Numbered from the stretch's first letter, positions 1 to 8,815 are shown. The stretch: DNA of 64,000 nt from Desulfatibacillum alkenivorans DSM 16219 (GCF_900142135.1 NZ_FQZU01000006.1:149998-213997); one strand, 5' to 3'. The notes: generated by a model not told the origin, from the sequence alone. Program-made: numbers and translations.

Positions 1-1
1 C

Positions 2-307
2 CGGGTGTTCATGTTCGTGTTCGGCGTGGGGACGATCATGGCCGGCGTGGCCGGGGTGGCCGCCGCGCCCATGCTCACCGTGTTTCCCGGCCTGGCCGAC
101 CAGATCGGCCTGGACGCCTTTGTGGTGGTGGTCGTGGGAGGCTTCGGCAGCCTGTTCGGCGCCGTGGTGGTTTCCCTGTTTTTGGGCGAATTGAACGCTT
201 TCGGCATCCAGTTCATACCCAGGTTGGCGCCGGTCTTGGTCTTTTTGTTCATGGCCCTGGTGCTTTCCTTCAAACCCATGGGATTTTTTGGAGAACGAGA
301 TGATTAA
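2..307 (+). CDS. livH: Branched-chain amino acid ABC transporter permease LivH, C-terminal part
   Basis: The frame is open from the left window edge and ends at the TAA at 305-307, so only about the last 100 residues are present. The segment is strongly hydrophobic, with three or so membrane spans, and carries the GGFGSLFGAVVVSLFLGE stretch typical of LivH-type inner-membrane permeases (BPD_transp_2 family). Its last codons overlap the ATG of livM at 300, and livG and livF follow, which fixes the operon context. The substrate could be branched-chain amino acids, amides or urea; the substrate-binding protein lies outside the window. Confidence 0.85.
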   Translation, partial: RVFMFVFGVGTIMAGVAGVAAAPMLTVFPGLADQIGLDAFVVVVVGGFGSLFGAVVVSLFLGELNAFGIQFIPRLAPVLVFLFMALVLSFKPMGFFGERDD

Positions 308-1298
308 ATCCAAACGCAATCTTGCCTTGTGGGTTGTCTTCCTGGCTGCGGCGGGAATTGCTCCCCATGTGTTGGGCATTGTGAAAACCAATGTGCTGGT
401 GGAACTGGCCGGGTTCGTCCTGTACGCCGTCAGCCTGAACCTGCTGCTGTCCTACACCGGGGTGCTCAGCTTCGGCCACGCCCTGTTTTACGGGGTGGGG
501 GCCTATACCACCGCCCTCTTGCTCTACCACGTGGAAGGCTTTCCGGTGATCGGCGCGTTGCTTTTAAGCGGCCTGGCCGCCGGCGTCATAGGCCTGATCC
601 TCAGCCCTCTCCTGGTGCGGGTGACCGGAACCGCCTTCGCCATGCTTACCCTGGCTTTCGGGCAGCTTATGTTCATCCTGTGCCTCAAGTTCCGGGAAGT
701 CACGGGCGGCGAGGACGGCATTGCAGGCTACGACGTCCCCAACCTGAACATTCCGGGGATCGCCTCCTTCGACATGCTGGACCCCACGGTCTTCTACTAT
801 TTCGCCCTGGCGGTCTGCGTGATCGGCGTCCTCATCATGTGGTACATCACCAAAACCCCCCTGGGCCAGGTGGTGGTGGGCATCCGGGACAACACCCTGC
901 GGGTGGACTACCTGGGCTACAAGGTGCCCCAGACCAAGGCCATCGTCTTCGCCGTGTCCGGGTTTTTCGCCGGCATTGCAGGCTCCCTGTTCGCCTTGTT
1001 TCAAGGAATCGTCTCCACGGACGGCGTGCTGCACATCATGGTGTCGTTCTATCCCATCATGGCCATCCTCATCGGCGGCATAGGCACCTTTTTCGGCCCC
1101 ATCCTGGGCTCGGGCATCCTCATTGTTCTGGAGGATCTGATCATGCGGTACACCGAAAGGGCGGAGCTGATTACCGGCCTCCTGTTCATCGGCGTGGTGC
1201 TTTACGCCCCCGGAGGCCTCCTCTGGCTGTGGAGGGGCCTCATGGCCAAGCTGTTCGGAAGTAAATCCCAGCCCGCGTCCGAGGAGGTGGAAGCATGA
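300..1298 (+). CDS. livM: Branched-chain amino acid ABC transporter permease LivM
   Basis: A 332-residue polytopic membrane protein with about eight to ten spans. It has the LivM-type core SYTGVLSFGHALFYGVGAY near residue 60 and the EAA-like cytoplasmic loop GIRDNTLRVDYLGY near residue 200. I chose the ATG at 300, which has GGAG seven bases upstream, over an in-frame TTG at 288. The gene overlaps livH at its start and livG at its end (ATGA at 1295-1298), so translation is probably coupled. It should form the inner-membrane channel with LivH, powered by LivG and LivF. Confidence 0.92.
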   Translation: MIKSKRNLALWVVFLAAAGIAPHVLGIVKTNVLVELAGFVLYAVSLNLLLSYTGVLSFGHALFYGVGAYTTALLLYHVEGFPVIGALLLSGLAAGVIGLILSPLLVRVTGTAFAMLTLAFGQLMFILCLKFREVTGGEDGIAGYDVPNLNIPGIASFDMLDPTVFYYFALAVCVIGVLIMWYITKTPLGQVVVGIRDNTLRVDYLGYKVPQTKAIVFAVSGFFAGIAGSLFALFQGIVSTDGVLHIMVSFYPIMAILIGGIGTFFGPILGSGILIVLEDLIMRYTERAELITGLLFIGVVLYAPGGLLWLWRGLMAKLFGSKSQPASEEVEA

Positions 1299-2050
1299 GC
1301 GAAAACATCCTGGAAACCATCAACCTGTTTTACGACTACTCCGGCCTGCAAGTGCTCACAGGCGTGGATTTGCAGGTGGAAAAAGGCGAACGCCACGCCA
1401 TCATAGGCCCCAACGGGGCGGGCAAGACCACCCTGTTCAACGTCATCACCGGCATGTACTCCCCCAGCCGCGGCAAGGTCATGTTCAAAGGCAAAAACGT
1501 GAGCGGCTTCAAGCCCCACAAGCTCTCCCGCCTGGGCATGGGACGGTCCTTCCAGATAACCAGCACCTTCCACAACCTTTCCACCTTCCAGAACATCCGC
1601 ATGGGCGTGCTCTCCCGCATGGGCATCCGGTTCAACATGTTCAACCGGGTGGACAAAATGGAGGATGTCACCAAAGAAACCAACGCCATCCTGGAGCGGA
1701 TCAACCTGAAAGAGGAAACCCACGCCCCGGCCGACGCCCTGTCCTACGGCAAGCACCGTTCCCTGGAGGTCTCCCTGGCCATGTCCACGGACCCGGATCT
1801 GGTCATGCTGGACGAACCCACGGCGGGCATGAGCCGGGACGAAACCCATAGCGCCGTGGACCTCATCCGCAGGCTTACCGAAGGCAGGACCATGGTCATT
1901 GTGGAGCACGACATGGACGTGGTCTTTTCCCTGGCCGACCGCATTACCGTGCTGCATCACGGCAAGGTGCTGGCCGTGGGCAGGCCGGACGAAATCCGGA
2001 ACATGAAAGAGGTCAAGGACGCCTATCTGGGTCACAGGAGGGAGGTGTAG
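1295..2050 (+). CDS. livG: Branched-chain amino acid ABC transporter ATP-binding protein LivG
   Basis: A 251-residue cytoplasmic ATPase. The Walker A motif GPNGAGKTT is near residue 38, the signature region reads LSYGKHRSLEVS, the Walker B/DEPT motif is VMLDEPTAGM, and the switch His lies in IVEHDMDVV. The LivG-type insertion after Walker A carries the GRSFQITSTF motif seen in this subfamily. The start overlaps the livM stop as ATGA. It pairs with LivF to drive the LivHM permease. Confidence 0.93.
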   Translation: MSENILETINLFYDYSGLQVLTGVDLQVEKGERHAIIGPNGAGKTTLFNVITGMYSPSRGKVMFKGKNVSGFKPHKLSRLGMGRSFQITSTFHNLSTFQNIRMGVLSRMGIRFNMFNRVDKMEDVTKETNAILERINLKEETHAPADALSYGKHRSLEVSLAMSTDPDLVMLDEPTAGMSRDETHSAVDLIRRLTEGRTMVIVEHDMDVVFSLADRITVLHHGKVLAVGRPDEIRNMKEVKDAYLGHRREV

Positions 2051-2051
2051 C

Positions 2052-2765
2052 GTGTTTTTGGAAATCAAGGATTTGAATACTTATTACGGACCCAGCCACG
2101 TGCTCCAGGGGATCTCCCTCAACGTGGAGCAGGAGGAAATCGTCGCCTTGTTAGGCCGCAACGGCATGGGAAAGTCCACCACCCTGAAATCCGTCATGGG
2201 CATGGTCAAACCCAAGTCCGGCAAGGTGATCTTTCAGGGCGCCAATATCTTCGGCAAGCCCCCCCATAAGGTGTCCATGGCCGGCATCGGCTATGTGCCC
2301 GAAGAACGGAGGATTTTCCCCAACCTCACCGTGGAGGACAACCTGAAGATCGGCGTCAAAGGCGGGGTGGTGGACGAAAGCAACCCCAAGGCCTGGACCC
2401 TGGAAAAAATCTACGAGGTCTTTCCGTCTCTGAAAAAAAGGCGAGACAACAAAGGCGCCAACCTCTCCGGCGGAGAGCAGCAAATGCTGGCCATAGGCCG
2501 GGCGCTCATGGGCGCTCCGTCCCTGCTTTTGGTGGACGAACCCACCGAAGGCCTGGCGCCCATCATCGTGGACGCGGTCCGGGACGTGTTGGAGGAAATC
2601 AATAAAAGAGGCGTTTCCATCCTCTTGGTGGAGCATAACCTGGAGGTGGCCATGAGCCTGGCCCACAGGGTGTACCTGATGGGCAAGGCCCACATCGGAT
2701 TCGTGGGAACCGTCCAGGAACTGGACGACAACCCCCAAGCCCGGGCCCAATACCTGGAGGTTTAG
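2052..2765 (+). CDS. livF: Branched-chain amino acid ABC transporter ATP-binding protein LivF
   Basis: A 237-residue ATPase starting at GTG 2052, two bases after the livG stop, with GGAGG at 2039-2043 inside the end of livG. It shows Walker A GRNGMGKST, signature LSGGEQQML, Walker B LLLVDEPTEGL and the switch LLVEHNLEVA. The tyrosine-containing YVPEERRIFPNLTV segment is typical of LivF. It is the last gene of the transporter operon; no clear intrinsic terminator follows, and a repeat-filled gap begins. Confidence 0.93.
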   Translation: MFLEIKDLNTYYGPSHVLQGISLNVEQEEIVALLGRNGMGKSTTLKSVMGMVKPKSGKVIFQGANIFGKPPHKVSMAGIGYVPEERRIFPNLTVEDNLKIGVKGGVVDESNPKAWTLEKIYEVFPSLKKRRDNKGANLSGGEQQMLAIGRALMGAPSLLLVDEPTEGLAPIIVDAVRDVLEEINKRGVSILLVEHNLEVAMSLAHRVYLMGKAHIGFVGTVQELDDNPQARAQYLEV

Positions 2766-3342
2766 TTTCATACAGGCTGAAATTACCCGGTTGACTGATG
2801 CCAAGTTGCGTTCAAACAAGAAATTATATTCCAAGGCAGGTATAGAATGACGCTGGGTCCCGGCTTGCGGGACGGTCCTGAAAAGCGGACCGCCCTTGCC
2901 GGGATGACGATTTTTTGCGGTTAGAAAAGGCACTGAGGGCGCAAATCCATTTGTTGGGTTTCGCACGTATGTTTTCGGCGTTGATCATTATTCCGGCGAG
3001 AACTGGACAGCTTTTTTTGAAAAGTCCTGTAAGCTCTACCCAACCTACTATCTTTATGGATAAAACGTAGGTTGGGTAGAGCGCTGAAACAGAATGTTGA
3101 ACTGAGAAAAAGACGTCTTGTTTAAACGTATTATAAAGTTATGATCGCTGGCGCGAAACCCAACAATGCAGGATGGCTGCTACAGCCGCCTCTGTTTGTC
3201 ATTCCCGGAAACGGGGACCCAGTGTCGTTGTGGAATAGCGGAGAGATGGGAATATGACCATGTTAAGTGAATGGCTCAGTTACTCGAATGAATGCAACTT
3301 GACATGAAACTTTGTATAAGGTGGCAAAAGAGGAGGTGAAGC
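2766..3342. other. Gene-free gap with interspersed repeats
   Basis: No convincing ORF is present. The gap holds a short repeat of the type GTCCCGGCTTGCGGGA...TTGCCGGGATGACG at 2850-2909, which recurs inverted at 19833-19894. It also holds the nested inverted-repeat element at 2951-3166. A partial third relative of the first repeat (CATTCCCGG...GGGACCCAG) lies near 3200-3225. The ribosome-binding site of the next gene (AGGAGGTG) is at 3330-3337. Confidence 0.6.
2951..3166. repeat. Nested inverted-repeat element (TTGTTGGGTTTCGC termini)
   Basis: The outer ends are a perfect 14-base inverted repeat, TTGTTGGGTTTCGC at 2951-2964 and its complement at 3153-3166. In the middle sits a second perfect inverted repeat, GCTCTACCCAACCTAC at 3033-3048 and its complement at 3067-3082. 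The same two words occur fused at 9975-10009 and 10926-10965. The structure looks like a small non-autonomous element of a repeat family found in unrelated bacteria; no coding capacity is visible. Confidence 0.65.
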
Positions 3343-4899
3343 ATGCTGGAACGCGCAGGACTGAATATCGCCGGTTCGGTAGGAACCCATGCCAAATATC
3401 GCGGAAGCCGCATCGCCTTTAAATGCGGAGACCGGCAGGTCACCTGGGGCGAGTTCGACGCCAGGGTGAATCAGGTTGCAAACGCCCTCATCAAGGCGGG
3501 CCTGAAAAAAGGCGACAAGGCCGCTCTGTTGTCCTTGAACTGCATTGAAGCCCTGGAAATCATGTGCGGCGTCTTGCGGGCCGGCGGGGTGATCGTCCCT
3601 CTCTCCCCGCTCCTGACCTCCGGGCAACTGGCCTTTTTGACCCAGGATGCGGGCGCGTCCTTTTTCTTCTGCACCTTTCCCCTCCAAGGCCTGGTGCAGC
3701 CGGTTCTGGATCAACTGAACGGCATCCCCCGGGAGCGGCGCCTGGCCGTGTTCTTTGACGAGGAAGGGTGGACGCCTTACGAAGACTTCTTGTCCGGCGC
3801 CTCCGTAACCCCTGTCTTTGTGGACACCCAGGATCATGACGAGGCTGTCATCATCTATTCCTCGGGAACCACCGGCCTGCCCAAAGGCATTGTGCACACC
3901 CACTTCAGCCGCACCATGCTTGGCATGGCCGGGGGGCTGGAATTCCGTATCCACAGCGGCTCCATCATGCTCATCAATACGCCTTTGTTTACCAACGCCA
4001 CCTGGGTCATGCTGCTGGGATCCATGGGCGTGGGCGCGTTGGTCGTGCTCTTGCCGACCTTCTCGCCCGAGGCCTTTTTCCATGCCGTGGAGCAGGAAAA
4101 AATCACCCACACCTTTTTGGTGCCCACCCAGTACCATGTGATTTTGGATCACCCGGAGTTTGACAAACACGACCTTTCCAGCCTGCAGATCATGGTATCC
4201 ATGGGATCGGCCTTGCCCTTGCCGGTCAAAAAGCAAATCCTCCAGCGCATGGGCAAGGGCCTGATAGAACTCTACGGCCTGACCGAAGGCGTGGGAACCA
4301 CCCTCAAGCCCGAGGAAATCGAGGCGAAGACCGGCTCCGTGGGCACGCCTATCTCCGGCACGGAAATCCGCATCATCGACCATGAGGACAAGGAGCTTCC
4401 CTTCGGCGAAATCGGCGAAATTGTGGGCATCAGCTCCGGGCTCATGAAAGGCTATCACAACCGGCCGGACGCCAATGCGGAAATCATCTGGAAGGACGAG
4501 TTCGGCAGGAGCTTTATCAAGACCGGCGATATCGGCCGTTTTGATGAGGACGGCTTCCTGTATATCCTGGACCGGAAAAAGGACATGATTGTGTCCGGCG
4601 GCATTAACGTGTTCGCCTCGGACATCGAGGAGGTATTGATCCAGCACCCGGACGTCAACGAAGCCGCGGTAGTGGCCATTCCCCACGAAAAGTGGGGCGA
4701 GACGCCCCTGGCCCTGGTCATTCCCTATCCGGACGCCAAAGCCCGTGAAGACGAGATCATGGGTTGGGTGAATCAGCGCCTCGCCAAGTATCAGCGCCTG
4801 GCCAGGGTGGAGTTCCGCCGGGAGGACTTCCCCCGCAACGCTCTGGGCAAAGTCCTCAAGCGCCAGCTTCGCGAACCCTATTGGAAGGATCAAGCCTGA
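3343..4899 (+). CDS. AMP-dependent acyl-CoA synthetase (ligase family)
   Basis: A 518-residue member of the adenylate-forming family, of normal length. It activates a carboxylic acid as acyl-AMP and then acyl-CoA. The P-loop YSSGTTGLPKG is near residue 172, the aromatic motif reads ELYGLTE near 305, the hinge motif is TGDIGRFDEDGFLYILDRKKDMIVSGG near 390-415, and the catalytic C-terminal lysine is in NALGKVLKR. The start ATG has AGGAGGTG six bases upstream. The position downstream of a Liv-type transporter would fit uptake and activation of an aromatic or aliphatic acid, but the substrate cannot be read from the sequence. Confidence 0.9.
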   Translation: MLERAGLNIAGSVGTHAKYRGSRIAFKCGDRQVTWGEFDARVNQVANALIKAGLKKGDKAALLSLNCIEALEIMCGVLRAGGVIVPLSPLLTSGQLAFLTQDAGASFFFCTFPLQGLVQPVLDQLNGIPRERRLAVFFDEEGWTPYEDFLSGASVTPVFVDTQDHDEAVIIYSSGTTGLPKGIVHTHFSRTMLGMAGGLEFRIHSGSIMLINTPLFTNATWVMLLGSMGVGALVVLLPTFSPEAFFHAVEQEKITHTFLVPTQYHVILDHPEFDKHDLSSLQIMVSMGSALPLPVKKQILQRMGKGLIELYGLTEGVGTTLKPEEIEAKTGSVGTPISGTEIRIIDHEDKELPFGEIGEIVGISSGLMKGYHNRPDANAEIIWKDEFGRSFIKTGDIGRFDEDGFLYILDRKKDMIVSGGINVFASDIEEVLIQHPDVNEAAVVAIPHEKWGETPLALVIPYPDAKAREDEIMGWVNQRLAKYQRLARVEFRREDFPRNALGKVLKRQLREPYWKDQA

Positions 4900-4923
4900 T
4901 TGACATTTTCATGAAATTCCTAT

Positions 4924-4964
4924 AGCCCGTTTATGGCGCCATGCAGCAGGTCCGTAAACGGGTT
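4924..4964 (+). terminator. Possible weak terminator after the acyl-CoA synthetase
   Basis: The arms GCCCGTTTATGG and CCGTAAACGGGTT flank a 15-base loop, followed by a short T-poor stretch. The position 25 bases after the stop codon suits a terminator, but the U-tract is weak. Confidence 0.35.
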
Positions 4965-5016
4965 TGTATTGTGGAATCTATCGAATCCCGTTTTTTTAAC
5001 TTTTTTTGAGGAAGTC

Positions 5017-5682
5017 ATGACCGAACCTGAAAAAACAATGGATATCAAAACCCTGGCCGTGGGGGCCTATCAGGCCAATTGCTACATCGTCACCTGCCTG
5101 AAAACCATGGAGGCCGTGGTCATCGATCCGGGCGGGGAAGAGGCCCGCATCGCCGCCGCCGTCAAGATGATGGGATGCAAGGTCAAATTGATCCTGGCCA
5201 CCCACGGGCATGGCGACCACGTCATGGGCGCCAAGGGCTTGGCCGACATGCTGAATGCGCCCATCGCCATGCACGAGGACGACGTCAGCTTTTTCCAGGG
5301 GATTTATATGAATCGGCCGCCCAGCCAAAGTTCACGATATCCCAAGACCGACATTCTGTTCAAGGACGGCCGGGTTTTTGACATCGGAGAGCTTCAGTTC
5401 AAAGTGCTGCACACGCCCGGGCATTCCCCCGGCTCCTGCTGCTTTTTATGCGGAGATTATCTGTTCACCGGCGACACCCTGTTTGTGGAAGGGGTGGGGC
5501 GCACCGACATGGGCGGCATGACCCTGCAGGATCTCCTGAACTCCGTGGACAATAAAATCCTGCCCCTGCCGGGAGAAACCATCATCCTGCCCGGGCACGA
5601 TTACGGCCCGGCGCCCACTTCCACCATCGCCAGGGAAAAAGCGAACAATCCCTATATCCGGGATTTCATTTTGGATAAGTAG
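5017..5682 (+). CDS. Metallo-beta-lactamase-fold hydrolase (glyoxalase II-like)
   Basis: A 221-residue protein of the MBL superfamily. The zinc-binding signature THGHGDH is near residue 62, a second His lies in HTPGHSPGS near 136, an Asp in FTGDTLF near 157, and a His in LPGHDYGP near 198. This is the set expected for a glyoxalase II-type thioesterase of the YcbL kind, which hydrolyses thioesters such as S-lactoylglutathione analogues. I chose ATG 5017 because GAGGA precedes it by five bases; the open frame begins earlier, at 4933, but that start has no ribosome-binding site. It appears monocistronic. Confidence 0.87.
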   Translation: MTEPEKTMDIKTLAVGAYQANCYIVTCLKTMEAVVIDPGGEEARIAAAVKMMGCKVKLILATHGHGDHVMGAKGLADMLNAPIAMHEDDVSFFQGIYMNRPPSQSSRYPKTDILFKDGRVFDIGELQFKVLHTPGHSPGSCCFLCGDYLFTGDTLFVEGVGRTDMGGMTLQDLLNSVDNKILPLPGETIILPGHDYGPAPTSTIAREKANNPYIRDFILDK

Positions 5683-5717
5683 GCAGCTCTCACGCCGGCG
5701 CTTTTCGTTTGTTTGCC

Positions 5718-5747
5718 TTGACCCCACGATCGGATTTGGGCCATGAT
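5718..5747 (+). promoter_or_regulatory. Candidate sigma-70 promoter for the MoaD/MoeB-like pair
   Basis: TTGACC at 5718-5723 and CATGAT at 5742-5747 are separated by 18 bases. The start codon of the small carrier protein is 31 bases downstream. The match is moderate. Confidence 0.4.
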
Positions 5748-5777
5748 ATGCAGGAACAATAACCTGCAGGAGTCATC

Positions 5778-6011
5778 ATGTCCCTGGAAATTCAATTAAA
5801 ACTCTTCGCCACCCTGGCGAAGTTCACGCCCCCGGACCCGGATCACTTTCCCATAGAGGAAGGGGAAACCGCCGCCCAGGTGCTGGAAAGGCTGAACGTC
5901 CCCTTAAAGGAGGTCAAGCTGGTCTTCATTGACGGAGTCCGCAAGGATCTGGACTGGGTTTTGAAGGGGGGCGAGCGGGTGGGGATTTTTCCGCCTGTGG
6001 GAGGTGGATGA
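5778..6011 (+). CDS. MoaD/ThiS-family sulfur carrier protein
   Basis: A 77-residue beta-grasp protein ending in IFPPVGGG. The terminal glycines are the site where the partner E1 enzyme adenylates and loads sulfur. The PPVGGG ending is closest to MoaD-type carriers of molybdopterin or tungstopterin synthesis rather than ThiS. The stop codon overlaps the start of the E1-like gene (ATGA around 6008), so the two are probably translated together. GGAG lies nine bases before the ATG. Three terminal glycines instead of two would normally imply that the last glycine is tolerated or removed. Confidence 0.85.
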   Translation: MSLEIQLKLFATLAKFTPPDPDHFPIEEGETAAQVLERLNVPLKEVKLVFIDGVRKDLDWVLKGGERVGIFPPVGGG

Positions 6012-6865
6012 TGGCGGACCTCAGCCAAGCGCTTTTTAACGCCTCTTATCAGGGAAGCCATCCCCGCACCGACCCGCGCCGCTTGATCAAAGACCGCGAA
6101 ATAGAGCGCATCGCCGAGGAATTCGGGATCAGCCGCAACGAGGCGGAAATCGCCGCCCTGGAGGCGGAAATCGTCCCGGCCCGGTACGTCCGTAACATGG
6201 CCGCCCTGGACTGCAAGGACCAGATTAGCCTGCTGAAATCCCGCGTCGTGATTATCGGCCTGGGCGGACTGGGAGGATACGTCGCCCAGACTCTGGCCCG
6301 CTCCGGCGTGGGAAGCCTGGTTCTGGTGGACGGCGACGTGTTTGAGCAAACCAACCTGAACCGGCAGGCGTTCAGCACCATTCGCACTCTGGGGGAGAAC
6401 AAGGCGGAAGCCGCCTTGGAGAAGATTCGCAAGATGAATCCTTCGGTGAATCTGGAATGGGAAGGGGTGTTTCTGGATAAAGACAACGCCGGGCCCATCC
6501 TCAAGGGCGCGGATGTGATCATGGATTGCCTGGGTGGGCTGGATAACCGGGCTCTTTTGCAACAGGCGGCCCATGATTTGGAAATCCCTCTTGTTTCAGC
6601 CGCTTTGGCCGGATTCACCGGCCATGTGACGGTTGTTTTTCCCGGAGATCAGGGCCTGTTTTCCGGGATGGGGCCGGACGGGAATTCTTCGGGCGAAGGC
6701 GTGGAAACCGACCTTGGCTGCCCGTGCCCGCCGGTGATGCTGGCGGCCAGCATCCAATGCTCCGAGGCGATCAAGGTTTTGACCAACAAAGGAAAGCCCC
6801 TGCAGAACAAGCTCCTGGCCTTTGACCTGCAGGACAACACCTTTCAGGTTTTTGACCTCTCCTGA
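6008..6865 (+). CDS. MoeB/HesA/ThiF-family E1-like adenylyltransferase
   Basis: A 285-residue E1-like enzyme. The nucleotide-binding motif VVIIGLGGLGGYVAQTLARSG is near residue 77, followed by LVDGDVFEQTNLNRQ, which contains the conserved Asp and Arg for ATP binding. A DCLGGLDNR motif follows, and CPCPPVM near 240 may supply cysteine. It should adenylate the C-terminus of the carrier encoded just upstream. The N-terminal 70 residues form an extension before the Rossmann fold. The gene could start at 6008 or at the adjacent ATG at 6011; GGAGG at 6000-6004 fits either. A strong terminator follows. Confidence 0.85.
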   Translation: MMADLSQALFNASYQGSHPRTDPRRLIKDREIERIAEEFGISRNEAEIAALEAEIVPARYVRNMAALDCKDQISLLKSRVVIIGLGGLGGYVAQTLARSGVGSLVLVDGDVFEQTNLNRQAFSTIRTLGENKAEAALEKIRKMNPSVNLEWEGVFLDKDNAGPILKGADVIMDCLGGLDNRALLQQAAHDLEIPLVSAALAGFTGHVTVVFPGDQGLFSGMGPDGNSSGEGVETDLGCPCPPVMLAASIQCSEAIKVLTNKGKPLQNKLLAFDLQDNTFQVFDLS

Positions 6866-6935
6866 GGCGAGAGGGCCGTTTTCCTGCTCTTTCCGTATAG
6901 CCCCGGATTCCCGGCAAATGCTCTCCCGAATAAAA

Positions 6936-6962
6936 AAAGCCCGGCCTTCCGGGCCGGGCTTT
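6936..6962. terminator. Bidirectional intrinsic terminator
   Basis: The perfect arms AAAGCCCGGCC and GGCCGGGCTTT have a five-base loop and are flanked by an A-run on the left and TTTATAAAA on the right. It sits between the convergent MoeB-like and acyltransferase genes and can serve both. Confidence 0.85.
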
Positions 6963-6991
6963 ATAAAAATCGAATCATGGACGGAGCTTTG

Positions 6992-7939
6992 TCATCCCGC
7001 GGCTGCGGCCGGTACCTCGTCCGTGTCGGCGGCTTCCAGGCCCTTGCCTTCCTGAGCCAGCAGATCGTCCAAAAGGGCGTCCTTTTCCACCCACAGGTCG
7101 TTGACCCATTTTTGAAACCGGGTCCGGAACAATTCGTCCTTAAAGTAGTCGCCCTGGATTTCTTCCGAAATGGGCAGGGCTTCCACCCGCACCGTGATTT
7201 TGGCGATGCGTCCGCACAGATAATCCCAAAAACTCTTGTCGCCGTATGGATAGGCGATGGTCACGTTCACCAGGGAGTGCAGCTGGCCGCCCATGGCCGC
7301 CATGACAAAGGCGATGCCCCCGGCCTTGGGCTTCAATAAATGCTTGAACGGGGAGTTCTGGCGTTCGTGCTTTTCCTTGGTGAAGCGGGTTCCCTCCACG
7401 TAGTTGACGATGGAGACGGGCATCTTCTTGAATTTTTCGCAGGCCTTTTGGGTGGTTTCCAGGTCCTTGCCTTCCAAATGGGGGTTCTTTTTCAGGAAAG
7501 CCTTGGAGTAGCGCTTCATAAAGGGGAAGTCCAACGCCCACCAGGCGATGCCCATGACAGGCACCCAGATCAGCTCCTTTTTCAAAAAGAATTTTAAAAA
7601 CGGAATTCTGCGGGAGAAAATGGTCTGCAGCACCAGAATGTCGGTCCAGGACTGGTGATTGGAAATCACCAGGTACCAGTCCTTGCTTTTCAGGGAATCC
7701 AGGCCCTGGACGTCCCAATTGGTGTTGTTAATCAGCCGGTTGTTGAATGCGTTCACCGCCACCCAGCCCGAGGCCAGATGCTTCAGAAGCATGGCGCAAA
7801 AGGTCCTCCAGGCGTCTATGGGAATAATCAGCTTGAGGATGGAGATGGGAACCAATAAGGAGAATACCACCAGGGTGTTGAGTCCAAGCAGAATGCAATG
7901 GATGCAACCGCGCATCGTGGCAGGTAGAAAACTGAGCAT
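6992..7939 (-). CDS. PlsC-type lysophospholipid acyltransferase (YihG-like)
   Basis: A 315-residue membrane-bound acyltransferase. A hydrophobic N-terminal anchor is followed by the catalytic motif NHQSWTD (H-X4-D) near residue 91, the substrate-binding motif around FMKRYSK, and the third motif VEGTRFT near 180. This pattern matches 1-acyl-glycerol-3-phosphate acyltransferases of the YihG subfamily. ATG at 7939 was chosen because GAGGG lies four bases upstream. The long frame starts earlier, at 7993, without support. It is converted with the upstream SDR gene only by proximity; a GC-rich hairpin lies between them. Confidence 0.86.
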   Translation of the reverse strand: MLSFLPATMRGCIHCILLGLNTLVVFSLLVPISILKLIIPIDAWRTFCAMLLKHLASGWVAVNAFNNRLINNTNWDVQGLDSLKSKDWYLVISNHQSWTDILVLQTIFSRRIPFLKFFLKKELIWVPVMGIAWWALDFPFMKRYSKAFLKKNPHLEGKDLETTQKACEKFKKMPVSIVNYVEGTRFTKEKHERQNSPFKHLLKPKAGGIAFVMAAMGGQLHSLVNVTIAYPYGDKSFWDYLCGRIAKITVRVEALPISEEIQGDYFKDELFRTRFQKWVNDLWVEKDALLDDLLAQEGKGLEAADTDEVPAAAAG

Positions 7940-8002
7940 AATCCCTCGCTTTAGGTAAACGCCCTTTTTGCTGCAAAGGCCGCGCAAGGCCAAAGAGGGA
8001 TT

Positions 8003-8036
8003 AGCCGGAAGGCCCCAGGGGCCTCCCGGCGCCGCT
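8003..8036 (-). terminator. Possible terminator hairpin after the SDR gene
   Basis: The complementary arms GCCGGAAGGCCCC and GGGGCCTCCCGGC lie just past the SDR stop codon. No good U-tract follows on the minus strand, so the terminator role is uncertain. Confidence 0.4.
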
Positions 8037-8044
8037 CTTTGACT

Positions 8045-8815
8045 TTAGAAATTGATGTACGCGCCGTCTATGATCACCATGTCGCCGGAGTGGTAGGCGC
8101 TGGCGTCCGAGGCGAAATAAACGGCTATCCCCCCGAAATCCTCCGGTTGTCCCCACCTTCTGGCGGGAATCCGGGGCAAAACCTTTTTCTGGAATCCTTC
8201 GGTCTCGAACCAGCCGTCCGTGATGCTGGTTTCGATCCAGCCCGGAATAATGGCGTTGGCGCGGATTCCGTATTTTCCGTATTCCACGGCAAGGCCCCTG
8301 CACATGGAAAGAAGCGCGCCCTTGGTGGAGGCGTAATGCTCGCCCCTGGCCATGCCGGAAATTGCGGAAAGGCTGGAAGTGGCCACCAGAGAGCCTCCTT
8401 CGCCCCTCTCCACCATATGCCTGGCGGCGGCCCGGAAGGTGTAAAACACGCCGTCCAGGTTGATGCTCATGATCTGGTTCCACTCTTCCGTGGTGGTTTT
8501 GTGGAACGGGGTTCCCCGGGCGCCGACGCCGGCGTTGGCGAAGCAGGCGTCCACCTTGCCCAGCTTATCCACGGCTTCGGCGAAGCAGGCGTTCACCTGC
8601 TCTTCGTTGGAGACGTCGCACTGCAGGGCCAGGACTTTGGTCCCAAAGGCCTTGAGCTCTTCCTCGGCCTTGGCGTTGGCTTCGGGCTTCCGGCCCCAGA
8701 CGCAAATATCCGCGCCCGCCTGAGCCATGGCCTTGGCCATTCCCAGGCCAATGCCGCCGTTTCCGCCGGTCACCAGTGCAACTTTTCCTGTCAGATCGAA
8801 CATAGACACCGCCAT
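8045..8815 (-). CDS. SDR-family NAD(P)-dependent oxidoreductase
   Basis: A 256-residue classical short-chain dehydrogenase. The cofactor motif TGGNGGIGLGMA is near residue 16, the NAG motif appears in FANAGVG near 92, and the catalytic Ser...Tyr-X3-Lys is seen in SSLSAISGMARGEHYASTKGA near 145-165. The C-terminal Rossmann part is complete. AGGAGG lies six bases before the ATG. The substrate is not evident. The length and motifs are of the FabG/gluconate-dehydrogenase type. Confidence 0.88.
   Translation of the reverse strand: MAVSMFDLTGKVALVTGGNGGIGLGMAKAMAQAGADICVWGRKPEANAKAEEELKAFGTKVLALQCDVSNEEQVNACFAEAVDKLGKVDACFANAGVGARGTPFHKTTTEEWNQIMSINLDGVFYTFRAAARHMVERGEGGSLVATSSLSAISGMARGEHYASTKGALLSMCRGLAVEYGKYGIRANAIIPGWIETSITDGWFETEGFQKKVLPRIPARRWGQPEDFGGIAVYFASDASAYHSGDMVIIDGAYINF

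Noticed and set aside
3280..4893. 537-residue minus-strand frame opposite the acyl-CoA synthetase
   Set aside because: Antisense shadow of a gene with complete adenylate-forming motifs; composition is His/Gln-rich as expected of shadows in GC-rich DNA.
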